This document shows, one piece after another, positions 37,397-48,700 of a stretch of 64,000 bases of DNA (position 1 is its first letter; the number at the start of each line of letters is the position of its first letter). Location: the NCBI RefSeq assembly GCF_963676685.1, contig NC_092345.1, forward strand, positions 25,505,585 to 25,569,584, written 5' to 3'. This DNA comes from Mytilus edulis (taxonomy: Eukaryota > Mollusca > Bivalvia > Mytilida > Mytilidae). The position numbers were made by a program, and so were the translations under genes. Below the pieces are notes generated by a model. It was given only the letters and a program-made list of their open reading frames with translations, was not told the origin of the DNA and made no database searches.

Positions 37397-38635
37397 ATGG
37401 GGAATGCAAGCAGTAACCAGAAAGAAGATCTGTGTACGAATAGACACAGTTATTATACTAAGTTATTATCTGCACCACCATTATGGTCAACTCAAACATC
37501 ATATAGTAAATGGGCAAAACAGTACAAAAATGTTGAAGGGTTTACTGATTTTGCCGATTTTACAACATGTCGCGAGGCAAGAAAACGTCATGGCATATTA
37601 GTCAAACCAGACACTTATGATGGGAGACAGCTAGTATCCCAGTTGAAATCAAAATCAGAATTAACATTGATTGAAAAACAAAAATGGAAGCTTTCTTCAT
37701 TTAAACTTCCCAGAATTCCCTTGACTGGATTGGAAGATCCTTACTGGCTTCATAGCAGACACAACAGGAACAGACGGGAATGCAGTATAATTGGTTACCA
37801 TGACACCATGGCAGTTCTTCAAATTAACACAAATAGATATCACTTGTCGCCAAGATTTTACATTTTAGACTTGGAAAATAAGCAAGTTTTAGGACACTTT
37901 GTGGTGTTTTACCATTGCAAGAGATGGTACGAGTGTTATATCTCTCCTAACAAACATCAGTTGTTGATACGCCCTGATAATTTAACTAGAATTGTTTCGC
38001 TGCCAGATAATTACATGATAGAGAATATATCATTGATGCCGCATGCATCAAAACTCAGGATTAATGCTGTGCCTCCAACACTCAGAGCCCATGTGCTAGC
38101 ATTTAACTCTCAAGCAGGGGACAATTTTGTTTTGACTGCTTTTTACAAGGAAATAGAATTGAGATCTATTGGTGACTGGAATGTTGTCAGAAAGAGTGGT
38201 ACCTTTCGTCTCCCAGCATCAATCCAGCAGATAAAATCAAGTCCCTTAGGGGACTATATAGTTGTTAGATGTGTTCATCCTCTTTATAATAAAGAGTATC
38301 GGACAAATATTGTGGCAGTTATAAGTTATGTCAACCTCGAACTATTGCTCCGAATAGATGTCCGAGGGTGCTACTGGCCTGCTAGCGAGGTCATTAATTT
38401 ACAAGTCTTCCCGTACTTTTCACCAAGTGAAGCTACGATTGCTGTAATGAAAAACCATGCATACAATCGTAAAGTGATAACTCAGAAACTACCCATTGTA
38501 CGACTAAACCTGCAATATTTGTGCCGTAGAGCTATTCTTCATCTTGTGAGTTACCGCGATGTTGGTAAATTGCCACTTCCCGCACAGCTAGTTGATTACA
38601 TTCAAGGCAAGCCACACAAAATCTGCAATGTGTAA
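37397..38635 (+). CDS. SOCS-box protein with N-myristoylation motif
   Basis: This is a 412-residue frame in a single coding exon. It starts MGNASSNQ, which fits the N-myristoylation consensus (Gly2, Ser6), so membrane attachment is likely. Residues about 370-406 form a SOCS box: the BC-box pattern L372, C376, I380 in LQYLCRRAI should bind Elongin B/C, and LPLP at 392-395 fits the Cul5 box. The middle (about 90-365) is rich in predicted beta strands and could be a divergent WD40-like propeller that recruits a substrate, but no canonical WD repeat is visible. The likely role is substrate adaptor of a Cullin-5 RING ubiquitin ligase. I cannot name an orthologue. Tub and SH2 domains are absent, so it is not a TULP4-type or SOCS1-7-type protein. 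Confidence 0.85.
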   Translation: MGNASSNQKEDLCTNRHSYYTKLLSAPPLWSTQTSYSKWAKQYKNVEGFTDFADFTTCREARKRHGILVKPDTYDGRQLVSQLKSKSELTLIEKQKWKLSSFKLPRIPLTGLEDPYWLHSRHNRNRRECSIIGYHDTMAVLQINTNRYHLSPRFYILDLENKQVLGHFVVFYHCKRWYECYISPNKHQLLIRPDNLTRIVSLPDNYMIENISLMPHASKLRINAVPPTLRAHVLAFNSQAGDNFVLTAFYKEIELRSIGDWNVVRKSGTFRLPASIQQIKSSPLGDYIVVRCVHPLYNKEYRTNIVAVISYVNLELLLRIDVRGCYWPASEVINLQVFPYFSPSEATIAVMKNHAYNRKVITQKLPIVRLNLQYLCRRAILHLVSYRDVGKLPLPAQLVDYIQGKPHKICNV

Positions 38636-39597
38636 ACCAAATGCAATGGTTTTTGTTAAGGCCATTATAAGCCAGCTACTTTATATTCAATATTTTTTAA
38701 ATGAAGCTTAAGAGAAGTTATGTATCAGAGACATATAGTACATTATAATGTATAACATTGTACACATTGTTGTATGTGTCTCTGTATGTACAAATGTACA
38801 TATTGTTGTATGTTTCTCGGTATGTACAAATGTACATATTTATAAAAGTGTATAATACCAACTGCAGATCTTTCAACAGTGTAATTAACATTGACAAGAG
38901 TCTAAAGATTGTATTTTTTCTTGATATTCAAGATGTGATGCTAAATTTTTGTCAAACTGCTCTAAATTGCTTATATTTTACATTCTTTGGATCAAAATGT
39001 CCCAAGAATGCACAATATTCCATCTTTGCTCAATATCTGCATGTTTTTGTGGAGAGCAAATCTGCAGACCCTTCCTTCTACGGTCTACCACTTTGAATAC
39101 AAAATCATAATAGGGTTGTCATGTATATGCTCTATTCCAAAGGTTTTATTGGGCATTGACATGGGTGCTTGGGGTACCATATCACCCCCTTTCTTCCTTT
39201 TCGTTGTTTAATTTTTGTGGAAGAGAACAGAACATATAAACTACTGCTCTGTCATGTATGTTAAGATTGTATGGATAAGAACAAGAACACTTTGAAGTTA
39301 GATAAAGAAATTCAATAGTAATGAGGTTAAAAAAAACCACATAAAATATGTGTGCTTTAATATTCAGAATCATGAGAATTATTAATTTTCTTCTAAATGG
39401 TGAACAAAAGTTTAGTTAAGCCATAAATTTTTTCAAGGATTTGTATAGTAAGACTTAAACTATACATGATATATTTGATTTATTATACAAATCCTTGATG
39501 CATATAAGTTTTAATACATGAATTAAAGAAAGAAAAACAATCATTTAAAAAAATGCTTTTCATATACAATGTATATCATGTATATATATATAAATGT
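38636..39597 (+). other. Probable 3' UTR of the SOCS-box gene
   Basis: It holds a 36-bp direct repeat in just over two copies (attgttgtatgt..ctc.gta at 38766 and 38802). No other gene is recognisable. The tract ends at an AATAAA signal. Confidence 0.45.
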
Positions 39598-39603
39598 AAT
39601 AAA
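39598..39603 (+). promoter_or_regulatory. Candidate polyadenylation signal AATAAA
   Basis: This canonical hexamer is about 960 bp after the SOCS-gene stop. It is a plausible 3' end but not unique. Confidence 0.35.
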
Positions 39604-39974
39604 GAGGAAAAGCTTTCTTTACAGTCTTGACATGTACAGTTTTTATAATTATTGTACAGCAAGAGAATTATAAACATAACTTTTTAAAACGCACTTGTAT
39701 ATTATTCTATTTTTTTATTTAAGTGGACCATACAATCCACTTAATTAAAGAAAAGTGCATTTGTAATGAGTCATGACTAACAATTTTGAAGTCAAACATG
39801 TACATGTAAATTACTTATTTAAACCTAGTCAATATTCTTGCTTTTTTTATTTACACTACCATGCTTTTTTTTATATTAAACAAACATTTACACTTACATG
39901 TACTATGTAACGATGATCACACAAGAGATATATATATGTATGTACCTGCACTTTTTACACAACAGAAGAGCAAA

Positions 39975-40195
39975 AAGAAATCTTCAATTGCATAGTATTG
40001 TGCAATAGATTTTTGATATCTTCGACCACATTCATTTTGTGACAGAAACCTATATTATTTAAAAAATTTGATCACAATCCAAATTCAGACAGTATCAAGC
40101 TTGAATATTGTGTCCAAATTTGCCAAAAACTGCTCCAAGATTCAACCTCTGCTGTTGTATCAGGCTGCACTCAGCAAAGCATTTTATTATAGATT
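39975..40195 (+). repeat. 3' end fragment of the composite repeat
   Basis: It includes one palindromic cell (ttgcatagtattgtgcaa), gtgacagaaacctat, atcacaatccaaattcag and ctgttgtatcagg, matching the last part of 35518-37133. Confidence 0.7.
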
Positions 40196-40808
40196 ATATC
40201 TCAGTCAAACTATATGTATGTAGTTTTGTTTATTTTTCTTGTTCAAAGACAATATGTATTGCTTATAATTGAATGAATTTTGGTACATGTACATGTACAC
40301 TGTCATTAGACATGTTAGAAGCAGTTTTGGATTTCAGGTACAAATATTTTGGTCAATCAGCTTTGGCTTTCCATTGAATAATTTTGCATGTATTATCAGT
40401 CAGAGCTCAGATATAAATAAGTCTGAATCTGCTTTTGACTCATAGAGGTCTAAATTCGTAAGTTTTAGGATTTGTCTCCCTTTAATGCAAGACAAAATAC
40501 GACTTTAATAAGTCAAATATTGTTAAGCAAGAAATGATTGACCAGACTCAAACTGTTGCAAATATCAACTTCTACAAGTCAATAAGTTACCAAAATTGGT
40601 TTACTTCAAGACCCACGAATATTTATAAAAAGGTCATGCATCTAAATCAAATAATGACAACATTGAAAGCCAATGCTTTGTCTTCTAAAGAAAAATATGA
40701 ATGAGAGTCTAAAAAATCGGAGATAATGTTAATTAACCTTACAATGCAACCACCTGGAACCACACTTAATGAGGTAAAACATCTGTGTTTAGTAAGGATG
40801 TTCAATTA

Positions 40809-41095
40809 GGCAGCAACCATTTGATTTTCTGGGGTGGGGGGGGCTATGTTTTTTTTTTCTGTGCAAACTTTTTTTTTCGCCTTCGGCGAAGAACAATCTA
40901 TTTTTTTAGCGACAAACCGAAAACAATTTTTTTCTTTCAATTTTAGCATTACATATAGTGGGAGCTGAGGGTGAAACAAACAATTTTTTTTTCTCAGGGT
41001 CCAAAACAAATTATTTTTTCCACCAAAACCTGGAAACAAACTTTTTTTTCCAAAAAAAACCATAGCCCCCCCCAGAAAATCAAATGGTTGCTGCC
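40809..41095. mobile_element. MITE with 38-bp TIRs and TTA duplication
   Basis: The left end is ggcagcaaccatttgatttt and the right end is its reverse complement, with a G/C run and ctatg further inside. TTA at 40806-40808 and 41096-41098 is the likely target duplication. The 287-bp body consists mostly of alternating long T runs and purine-rich words. The TIR and 3-bp TTA suggest a PIF/Harbinger-type MITE. The 133-residue minus-strand frame across it is a by-product of the repeat, not a gene. Confidence 0.85.
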
Positions 41096-41570
41096 TTAGA
41101 TAATTAAATATAAATAGCTCAAGTCCTTGTGAACTCTCAGACAGGTTTTTGCTGTCATAGGTGGTGTACTTTGGCCACAAAGTCAAATTAAGTTTTTTCA
41201 TCAACATAAATAGACCTAAACAAGTCTGTCATTTGTGACTTAGATAAGTCTAAAATTAAAAACATGTTTTGACAGAAATCGACTTGTTTATGTCTGAGCT
41301 CTGACTGATTATCTTCATGGCTTACTGTATTAAGAGACAGGAGATTTGTAAAAAAAGGAAATACAGAAAGAAGAATACGCACTAAACATGCTAATAGATT
41401 TGGATATTTTTGTCTAAAAAAACAGCATACATGTACCAGACCTAATCCACGTCATACATTTATATTTAAATAATCAATATTCATGTGTACATGTATATGC
41501 ACATTATTAAAAAAATTCATATGTACATGTATGCAGATATTAATTAGGCTTTATTGACCATCTTGACACT

Positions 41571-41870
41571 TGAACAGATTTTTATGCCCCACCTACGATA
41601 GTAAAAGGGTCATTATGTGTTCTGGTCTGTTCATTCGTCTGTTGGTCCGTCTGTTCGTCCCACCTCAGGTTAAAGTTTTTGGTCAAGGTAGTTTTTAATG
41701 AAGTTGAAGTCTGATCAACTTGAAACTTAGTATACATGTTCCCTATGATATGATCTTTCTTATTTTAATGCCAAATTAGAGTTTTTAACCCAATTTCAAG
41801 GTCCATTGAATATAGAAAATGATAGTGCGAGTGGGACATCCTTGTACTATGGACACATTCTTGTTTTTAG
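41571..41870 (+). repeat. Bivalve interspersed repeat (ATGCCCCACCTACGATAGTA family)
   Basis: It starts with tttatgccccacctacgata, contains clustered cgtctgt words, then gttaaagtttttggtcaagg, and ends with actatggacacattcttg. A diverged copy is in each 8.2-kb unit (1540-1790). Confidence 0.75.
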
Positions 41871-42330
41871 CTCACTTAGTGAGCTTTTGTCATCACTTGG
41901 CGTCCGTTGTCTGGCGTCGTCTGTTAACTTTTTACAAAAATCTTCTCCTCTAAAACTACTGGGCCAAATTTAACCAAACTTGGGTACAATCATCATTGGG
42001 GTATCTAGTTCAAAAAAATGTGTCTGGTGACCCGGCCAGCCAACCAAGATGGCGTCCATGGCTAAAAATAGAACATAGGGGTAAAATGTAGATTTTGGCT
42101 TATAGCTCTGAAACCAAAGCATTTAGAGCAATCTGATTTTGGTTATTATCTCTAAATATTATTATAGATAAAAATAAACTGTAATCAGCAATAATGTTCA
42201 GCAAAGTAAGATCTACAAATAATTCAACATGACCAAAATGGTCAGTTGACCCCTAAAGGAGTTTTTGCTCTTTATAGTCAATGTTACCGTTTTTTCTTTA
42301 ATTTTTATAATCTTTTACCAAAATCTTCTC
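41871..42330 (+). repeat. Bivalve interspersed repeat (TAGCTCACTTAGTGAGC family)
   Basis: A palindromic start (agctcacttagtgagct) leads into cttggcgtccgttgtctgg, actgggccaaatttaacc and agatggcgtccatggct. A related start lies at 48085-48130. It is directly joined to the preceding repeat. Confidence 0.65.
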
Positions 42331-42747
42331 CTATAAAGCTACTGGGTCAACTTAATTGGAAATGTATACATTTATGTTTTAGTTGACTTTTTGACAGGTT
42401 ATGGTGCTATCATATAGAAGGCAATAAAGGAATGTGCATTGAAGAAAAATATTATTATATTTATGCATTATGGAGTACATGTAGTACTTATTTTGCCACC
42501 AGAATGTATAAGCTTTAACTATTGTACTGTAGATTATGGGTACTTATATTTAAGGATAAATTTTTTAAATATTCATCTGTTGTTCATTTTATCCTGCTCA
42601 TGATGGATTTGAGTGAAAGTGAGACATATAAGGTGACAACTATGATTTTTGAAGTTATCCAAAATGTTATATATTCAAAAGGTAAAAGTATGGCAAGTTG
42701 TTTTACTATTTATTCTAACTTTAAAATATCTCATATAATAAATAAGA

Positions 42748-42826
42748 TTTATGTGATATCTTATATATTATTTGAGATATCTTTAATTTAATGATATCTC
42801 AAATAATATATAAGATATCACATAAA
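42748..42826. repeat. Perfect 34-bp inverted repeat with 11-nt loop
   Basis: Arms 42748-42781 and 42793-42826 are exact reverse complements; the loop is tttaatttaat. The following 150 bases repeat the half-site agatatct in many spacings (for example ataagatatcttatgaactt twice). Confidence 0.9.
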
Positions 42827-43377
42827 CTATATATTAAAGATATCTCATATAAAATATAGAGTATATAATCTAGTTTGTAGAAGATATCTTATATACTTTT
42901 TAAGAAATCTTATGAACTTTATAAGATATCTTATGAACTTTATAAGATATTTTAGATACTTTATTAGATATATCTTCTAAATTTTTATGGCTCTGCAACA
43001 AAGTTGTCTGAGCCATATAGTTTTACCCTTGTCCGTCATTCTGCAACAAACCATTATACAGACTTTTTTTTTAAACGCCTTCAGATATAGGGCCGATTTT
43101 TGGTATGTGAGTTAACCATGATGAGTTACAGATCAAGAGTAAGTTTAGTTCCGCTCCACTAATTTTTTTTGCAGAATTTCAGGATTTATGACTTTGAAAA
43201 TTGTTGAAAATCACATTTATACAGCCTTTTTTCTAAACGCTTTCAGGTTTTGGGCTGATTTTTGATATGTGAGACTACCATCATGTTTGTGTCCACATGT
43301 GTTGTCGAAATTGCAGATTTTAAAAACTTTTTGAGACGGGGTTATTCGTGTTGTTTCGACACATCTAGTTTAAATAA

Positions 43378-43520
43378 AGGCAACTTAGTATACCACTGTT
43401 TAAAGTTTGTAAATCAGTTGAAAGAAAACAAATCCTAGTTACCAACTAAAACTGAGGGAAACACATCAACTATAAGATGAAAACAACAGAAAAACAGAAA
43501 CACTTTATAAAGAAAAAAGT
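43378..43520 (+). repeat. Mussel interspersed repeat
   Basis: It contains tataccactgtttaaag, actgagggaaacacatcaac and aacaacagaaaaacagaaac. The same family recurs at 48365-48700. Confidence 0.6.
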
Positions 43521-43649
43521 TTAACTGTTTATACTTAGTCACTGGCATTCTTACCCCATATTCTTATTTTTAAGTAAACATCTAATGCTCTTAGGTTTCT
43601 GGCTGGCATATGCACAAAAATTTGGAAAAATAATCTGAAGCTTTCAACT

Positions 43650-44060
43650 GATCATGTTTGTATTGGTATATTTAATAACAGCTTTTATCATGCAAGACAT
43701 GATGATCACAATCTGGAGGCAGTGTGTATACGGATTTCCCCTAAAGATAGAAGACATGGATGCAGATACCTTCATATTCGCTTACAAAGGGTTATCCTTT
43801 GGTAAAAAAGATGAGATACCTCATGTTTCGAAGTTTCATTCTGTCATATATTCATTGCAAGGCCTACTTATCCATAAAACAGGGTTCCACTGACTCAGAA
43901 TCTTTTTATAAAATACTGATCATTTGGTCGATGTTAAGTTTTTTGTTATTTGGTATGTATCTCAGGTATAAACACAATATGGCCATTGTATTTGGTGTAT
44001 GAAATGATTGTAAGGTATACATGTCCGTCTAGCAGGTTTAATATGACCTTGACTTTTGTT
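43650..44060 (+). repeat. Head-plus-minisatellite bivalve repeat, partial
   Basis: It has a head (agaagacatggatgcagata, ctcatgtttcgaagtttc) followed by monomer words (tgtatgaaatgattgtaagg, acatgtccgtctagcagg). It belongs to the family at 34322. The two short frames over it are not genes. Confidence 0.65.
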
Positions 44061-44420
44061 CATGGCTGATTGGACAATATTACAATATCTGGTTTGTAAA
44101 TTTTTCAGAAACTAAAGCATTGGGGCCTTTTTATTTGGTAAATAGAATTTAGAACATAGTAAAGTGCTTTCGACCAATGAAATGCAAGGATTTTCACCCT
44201 CTTAATAGTGAAGAATGACACAAAACATGTTCTTATTTAGTGATTATCTTATTGTTATGCTCTGAATTACAAAGGGCCAATTAGTGTTGCCAATATTGCC
44301 TAGAGGCAATTCGCAAGGACAGTGTACTGAAAAAATAGTTATGACCCCAGGCTTTTTAATCAAGATTCAATTATTTGTATAAATTTAACTGTAATAAATA
44401 TTCTTTAATACACAAGCAGT

Positions 44421-47400
44421 TCAAATTTCTAAACAATATCTTTTTCCATTTTTGAAAATGACAACTTTGTTTATACAATTTGGCACATTTATAGTCATGG
44501 TACTATTATCGTTTTCTTTGTCTTCGAAACTGTGCTGGTTACTTTTGGCAATGGACAAGTCATTTTCTTGCTTAACGTTTTTGCTTGTGGGTACTGGCGG
44601 CTGTAATGCCTTGCTTACATTATCCTGTAATGTTTCTAACGGGCGTTTATATGTGTCGACGGCCGTTGATCGGTGACCACTTCTTGATTTTACAGTTGAA
44701 TCGGAAAATCCGGCATTGAAAAGTGTGGTGCAGCATGTAACTTTCCCAGAATGGTTGGTGATATTACGATCAGTAGTTGAAATTCCCGCAGCCTTAAATA
44801 ATTCCTTCATTTTGCTAGACAATGTGTTAATACCAATCGGCTGGACGCTAAAGCGTATAGAACCATCGTTAGCTTTATGTGGTAGCGGTTTACGGTAAAA
44901 CCTACCTTCACGTGGAATAAGTGACAAGTATTTCTCATAAATTGTAACTAGGTATCTTGGGTTTGTTGGGTCACTTTTCTGAGTTATGCGTTTGACATCA
45001 ACGTTTCTGTTATTCAGGCCACCTTGCACATTCTTACACAGCCTCCCGGTATAATGGAGTAATTTATTACCAATTGTGTCCACAGAAATTCGAAATTGAC
45101 TAGCATCAAGTTGTTTGTGTTCATTTAAAGCACGAAATCCAAATAACTTGCAGTTGTGGAAAAAAACTATATTGGTTAGCCCATTTGAAGTGTTACAATT
45201 AAAAACTCCACTATCCCACATGACCTCCTCGTCTGTTGTTAATATAGGGTCTGCCCTTTTTACGTTAGTTCCAATACCATTATTGGTTAGTTCTTTCATT
45301 CGACTGTCAAGACATTTTCTAAAAAACGCAAATGTAGATGAATCCTTTTCAAAGAGGCTCACGTCATTTCTGTTACAATCTGTTCTCAGATACCTACAAA
45401 AAGTGGTGGTTTTACTCTTTGTTTTAATACATATAAAGACTTATAAAGGATTAGTAGAACTTTTTTAAAGATGAATTGGTTGAAGAAGAAATTATTTTTC
45501 AGAAAAGTAAAATAACCGACGACGAATTGCAATACAGTGAAACCTGTCTAGTACGACCTCCTTGGTACTTCAATTTTTTGTTAGATTTTGTTAGATGTTC
45601 GGTTTAACAGATTCACATCGCATAAAATTTTATATGACTGGACTTAGGATCATATATGTTAAGTTTAGGTGGGTTTTCGATTCATTCAAGGTTCTGTTTA
45701 CACTGGTTTCATTGTAGTTTAAAAACGTAGTTAAAATTGAGATTAAAATTGTCATTCGTGTTTTTTTAAACGCGAGTTTTATCTCCCGAGCGAGGGGGTG
45801 GGAGACGACCACAGAAGACAAGAAATGTATACATGTATGAGTTTGCTTTCCAAAATTGGCCGAATGAGTTGAATATACAGCTTTTTAGTAAATCAATACA
45901 AAATGAAATTAGCCATGTTAAAACTAGACCAATTTAAACTGTAATAGTATGTCTTAGAATTAATTATTGTTTGTTTGCTGTCTCTTCACGAATACATCAT
46001 ATCTCAATTATCTATTAAAAACATTATATTGAAAGTATAGGTTGAGACAATTTAAGCATATTCGGAAATAATAACATTGGGATACATAATTATTGGCAAG
46101 CAGAATAAAATTATTAGAATATCCGAAAAATAACTGTCAAATTATTTTATTGTATTTTTTTTTGTCCATAATAGTAGTTTTAAAATAACACCTTTTTATA
46201 ATATATTTTTTGGTTGAAGGGTTTGGGGTATATAAATGGTATCGAATAGAGAAAAAAAAACACACAAAAGGAAAGGATTTTACCTTAAAAAAAAACAAGG
46301 GAACACCCTTTTGATTTTTGGAGGTTTGGGGGAGGGGAGGGGGAGGGGAAGATATTTTAAGTAAAAAAATACGATCGAACATTTTAGGAAAAAAATGCAG
46401 AATGAGCAGTGTTATAAAATCAAACTGGTAGGATGATTATGACAGGCTTGTCCTTTTTGACAGTACTTGTAAACGAAAATGCAGGAGAAAGGTTTTCTGA
46501 TATGCAGTAAAAAATCAATTGATGATTTTTTTTATAAGCCCCCTGCCTAGAATTCCTGCCTCAAATGTTGCATCCACAAAACAAGTTACGATACATTTTA
46601 AAAGTAAACTATTTTTAAGGAGAGGGGCTAAAATCAAATGTAAAAGGACAGGTGAAACCTTTTGCAAAAAAAAGCAGTATGACCCATGACAAAAAGTAAA
46701 AAAAAAGGCAAGATATATATGACACAGTAAATGTAAAATGAGGATTCAGGTAAAAGTTCGTCTCCAATATGTATTGAAAAACCCAGAATGCAAACCCCCC
46801 TTTTCCACTCGAAATCAAATGTTTGCTCCCTGAAAACAAGTAAACGAACGTATTTCAACAGTTGTTGCCCCCCCCCTTTCCACCAACCCGTTTAACTATA
46901 CCGAACTCCAAGACAGCGGTTACAAAAACAAATATCAAAATCAACACAAATGTAATTCATAAAATTACATTTTCATAGTTTTAGTACAATGTAACATCTA
47001 CATCAAACGCTATATACTGTATTGTGGAAGCTGTGGACTACAATTCCAATAAAATGTTGATTTTGATGATTTTACTGGTCCTGGTGTTATATATATTGAA
47101 ATTTAAAATTTGTAACTTACCTTTGAATGCCTGATGCTAACTGGACCAATGAATTTGGTGGATAAGGACTGGTATCAACACGTCTACATTCTTGTATAAA
47201 GTGTGCCATCCAATAGTTTAAAAGTTCATTTGAGAGTAAATTCGGATCACTTGGTATTGCATTACCACCATCAGTTATTGTTTCTTGATACAAATTTCTT
47301 TCTAAAGTCCACGCAACCCAGACGCCTAAAGCCCACTTGTTGTTATTTCTAGTCTTTTTCGGAATAGCTTTAAGAATTCTCTCTTGTAAGTCTGAATCCG

Positions 47401-47554
47401 ACAATGGAACAGAAAATCTACGCGGGGCCGCAGCCTCACACACGACCGGCTCGTTTTCATATTTTACAAGGTCCTGAGTAGGTAAAAGCATTAAATCATT
47501 CTCGGACACTTCTTCTTTTAATTCAAAAGTTCCAATTCCAACAAGTTGATTCAT
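44421..47554 (-). CDS. DUF3504 (Crypton-derived tyrosine-recombinase-like) protein, two exons
   Basis: Exon 1 is 47121-47554 and exon 2 is 44421-45393; the intron of 1727 bp has donor CAAAG|GTAAGT and acceptor TTTGTAG|G. The joined frame (phase 2) is 468 residues and reads SGIQRYLRTDCNRNDVSLF across the junction. Residues about 60-150 look like the SAM-like core-binding part (KKTRNNNKWALGVWVAW); about 215-400 is the catalytic-like domain: box I Arg near 232, H359-S-G-K362, SGHRS around 385 and Tyr393. The canonical HxxR arginine is lysine here. A Ser/Asn-rich tail follows. Relatives are KIAA1958, QRICH1, KCTD1 and ZMYM proteins, derived from Crypton recombinases. I chose the ATG at 47554; a GTG-initiated extension upstream is not credible in an animal gene. 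It is either a domesticated gene or a recent Crypton copy; the intron favours a gene. Confidence 0.8.
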
Positions 47555-47739
47555 TTTAGACTTAAAGATGCACACATGTTACTGACTTGAAAATAATAAT
47601 ACTTTTAATAGTCATTAGAGCAAGACAGTTAGCTAGAGGGGTTATTTGTTTGGCCATATTTTCAAGAACTGTGTTCATGTATACCATTTAACACAGTACA
47701 TATAATTAATCAAGAATAGAGTTTATATGTTCTAAGTTT

Positions 47740-47826
47740 GTAAGAACATGATAACCCTCTTCTTCATGATAAGTACTCGCTAACGCTCGTACTTAACCAT
47801 GAAGAAGAGGATTATCATGTTCTTAC
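47740..47826. repeat. 87-bp hairpin element
   Basis: Arms of about 36 bp begin gtaagaacatgataa and end ttatcatgttcttac, with the centre ctcgctaacgctcg and a few mismatches. It is probably a foldback element. The loop contains cgctaacgctcg. Confidence 0.8.
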
Positions 47827-47849
47827 ATATACGAAAGGTATTCATGTCT

Positions 47850-48200
47850 GTTTTGCATTATTCACCTGACATTAACTCATTTGCATGGTTCATTAGTCAA
47901 TGTAAATAGTGCAGGTTGTTCCTTTGCCATTTTATAAAGGACTTTCCGATTTGAATTTTCCTTGGAGTTCGCTATTTTTGTTATATAGTTATTATTTCTG
48001 GAATATTTGCATATAACAGCAATAATCCTAAAATTTTATGGTTGCATGTACATGTCTGGCACGATTCATTTGACCTTGATCTCATTGTGAGCTCGCCTGA
48101 CACAAAGTGACAGCTTGAGCTTTTGCCATCACTGTGTGTCCGTCTTCTAGGTCTGTCGTCACCATTCGACAAAACAAAAAATCAGATCGGAAACTAACTT
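47850..48200 (+). repeat. Fragments of bivalve repeats
   Basis: It has monomer words of the minisatellite family (gcatggttcattagtcaatg, tttgaccttgatctcattg) followed by the gagctcgcctgac...gagcttttgccatcac start of the family at 41871. Confidence 0.5.
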
Positions 48201-48364
48201 TCCAAATTTAACCTCACTTACTTTTTATTTACTTAGCCACAATGGTCATTATTGAATCAACATGGCCAACATGACTTAAAATAGAAAATTGGTGGTAAAT
48301 GCGAGTTTTGTCTTTTTTCTAGAAAATCACAATAGATAGATGACGGGAATATATTTGAATAAAA

Positions 48365-48700
48365 TGCAACAGTAGTATATCACTTTTCAAAAGTCATAAA
48401 TCGATTGACAGAAAACAAATCAAGGTTACAAATTAAAACCGAGGGAAACACATGCACATCAACTATAAGTGGAAAACAACAGAATAACAGAAACACTGAA
48501 CTGCAATAAAAACAAACGCTAATGCAATATAGAAACCAACTCAGTGATAACAACTGCCGAATTCGAGATCTATTTGTATCAAAACTTTTTTTTTTCTTAT
48601 GTAGAAAATGATGGATTAAACCTGGTTTTACAGCTTACTAACCCTCTCACTTGTATGACGGTCGCATAAAATTCCATTATATTGACAACGAAATGAATAT
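48365..48700 (+). repeat. Mussel interspersed repeat
   Basis: It includes aaaaccgagggaaacacat, acagaaacactgaactgcaa and ctcacttgtatgacggtcgc. It is a longer copy of the family at 43378. Confidence 0.6.

Noticed and set aside
40806-41207. 133-residue minus-strand frame
   Set aside because: It is almost entirely the TTA-flanked MITE read through its T/A runs. The Phe- and Lys-rich translation is an artefact.
44452-45468. Plus-strand frames of 60-117 residues opposite the DUF3504 exon
   Set aside because: They are antisense shadows of a well-supported coding exon.
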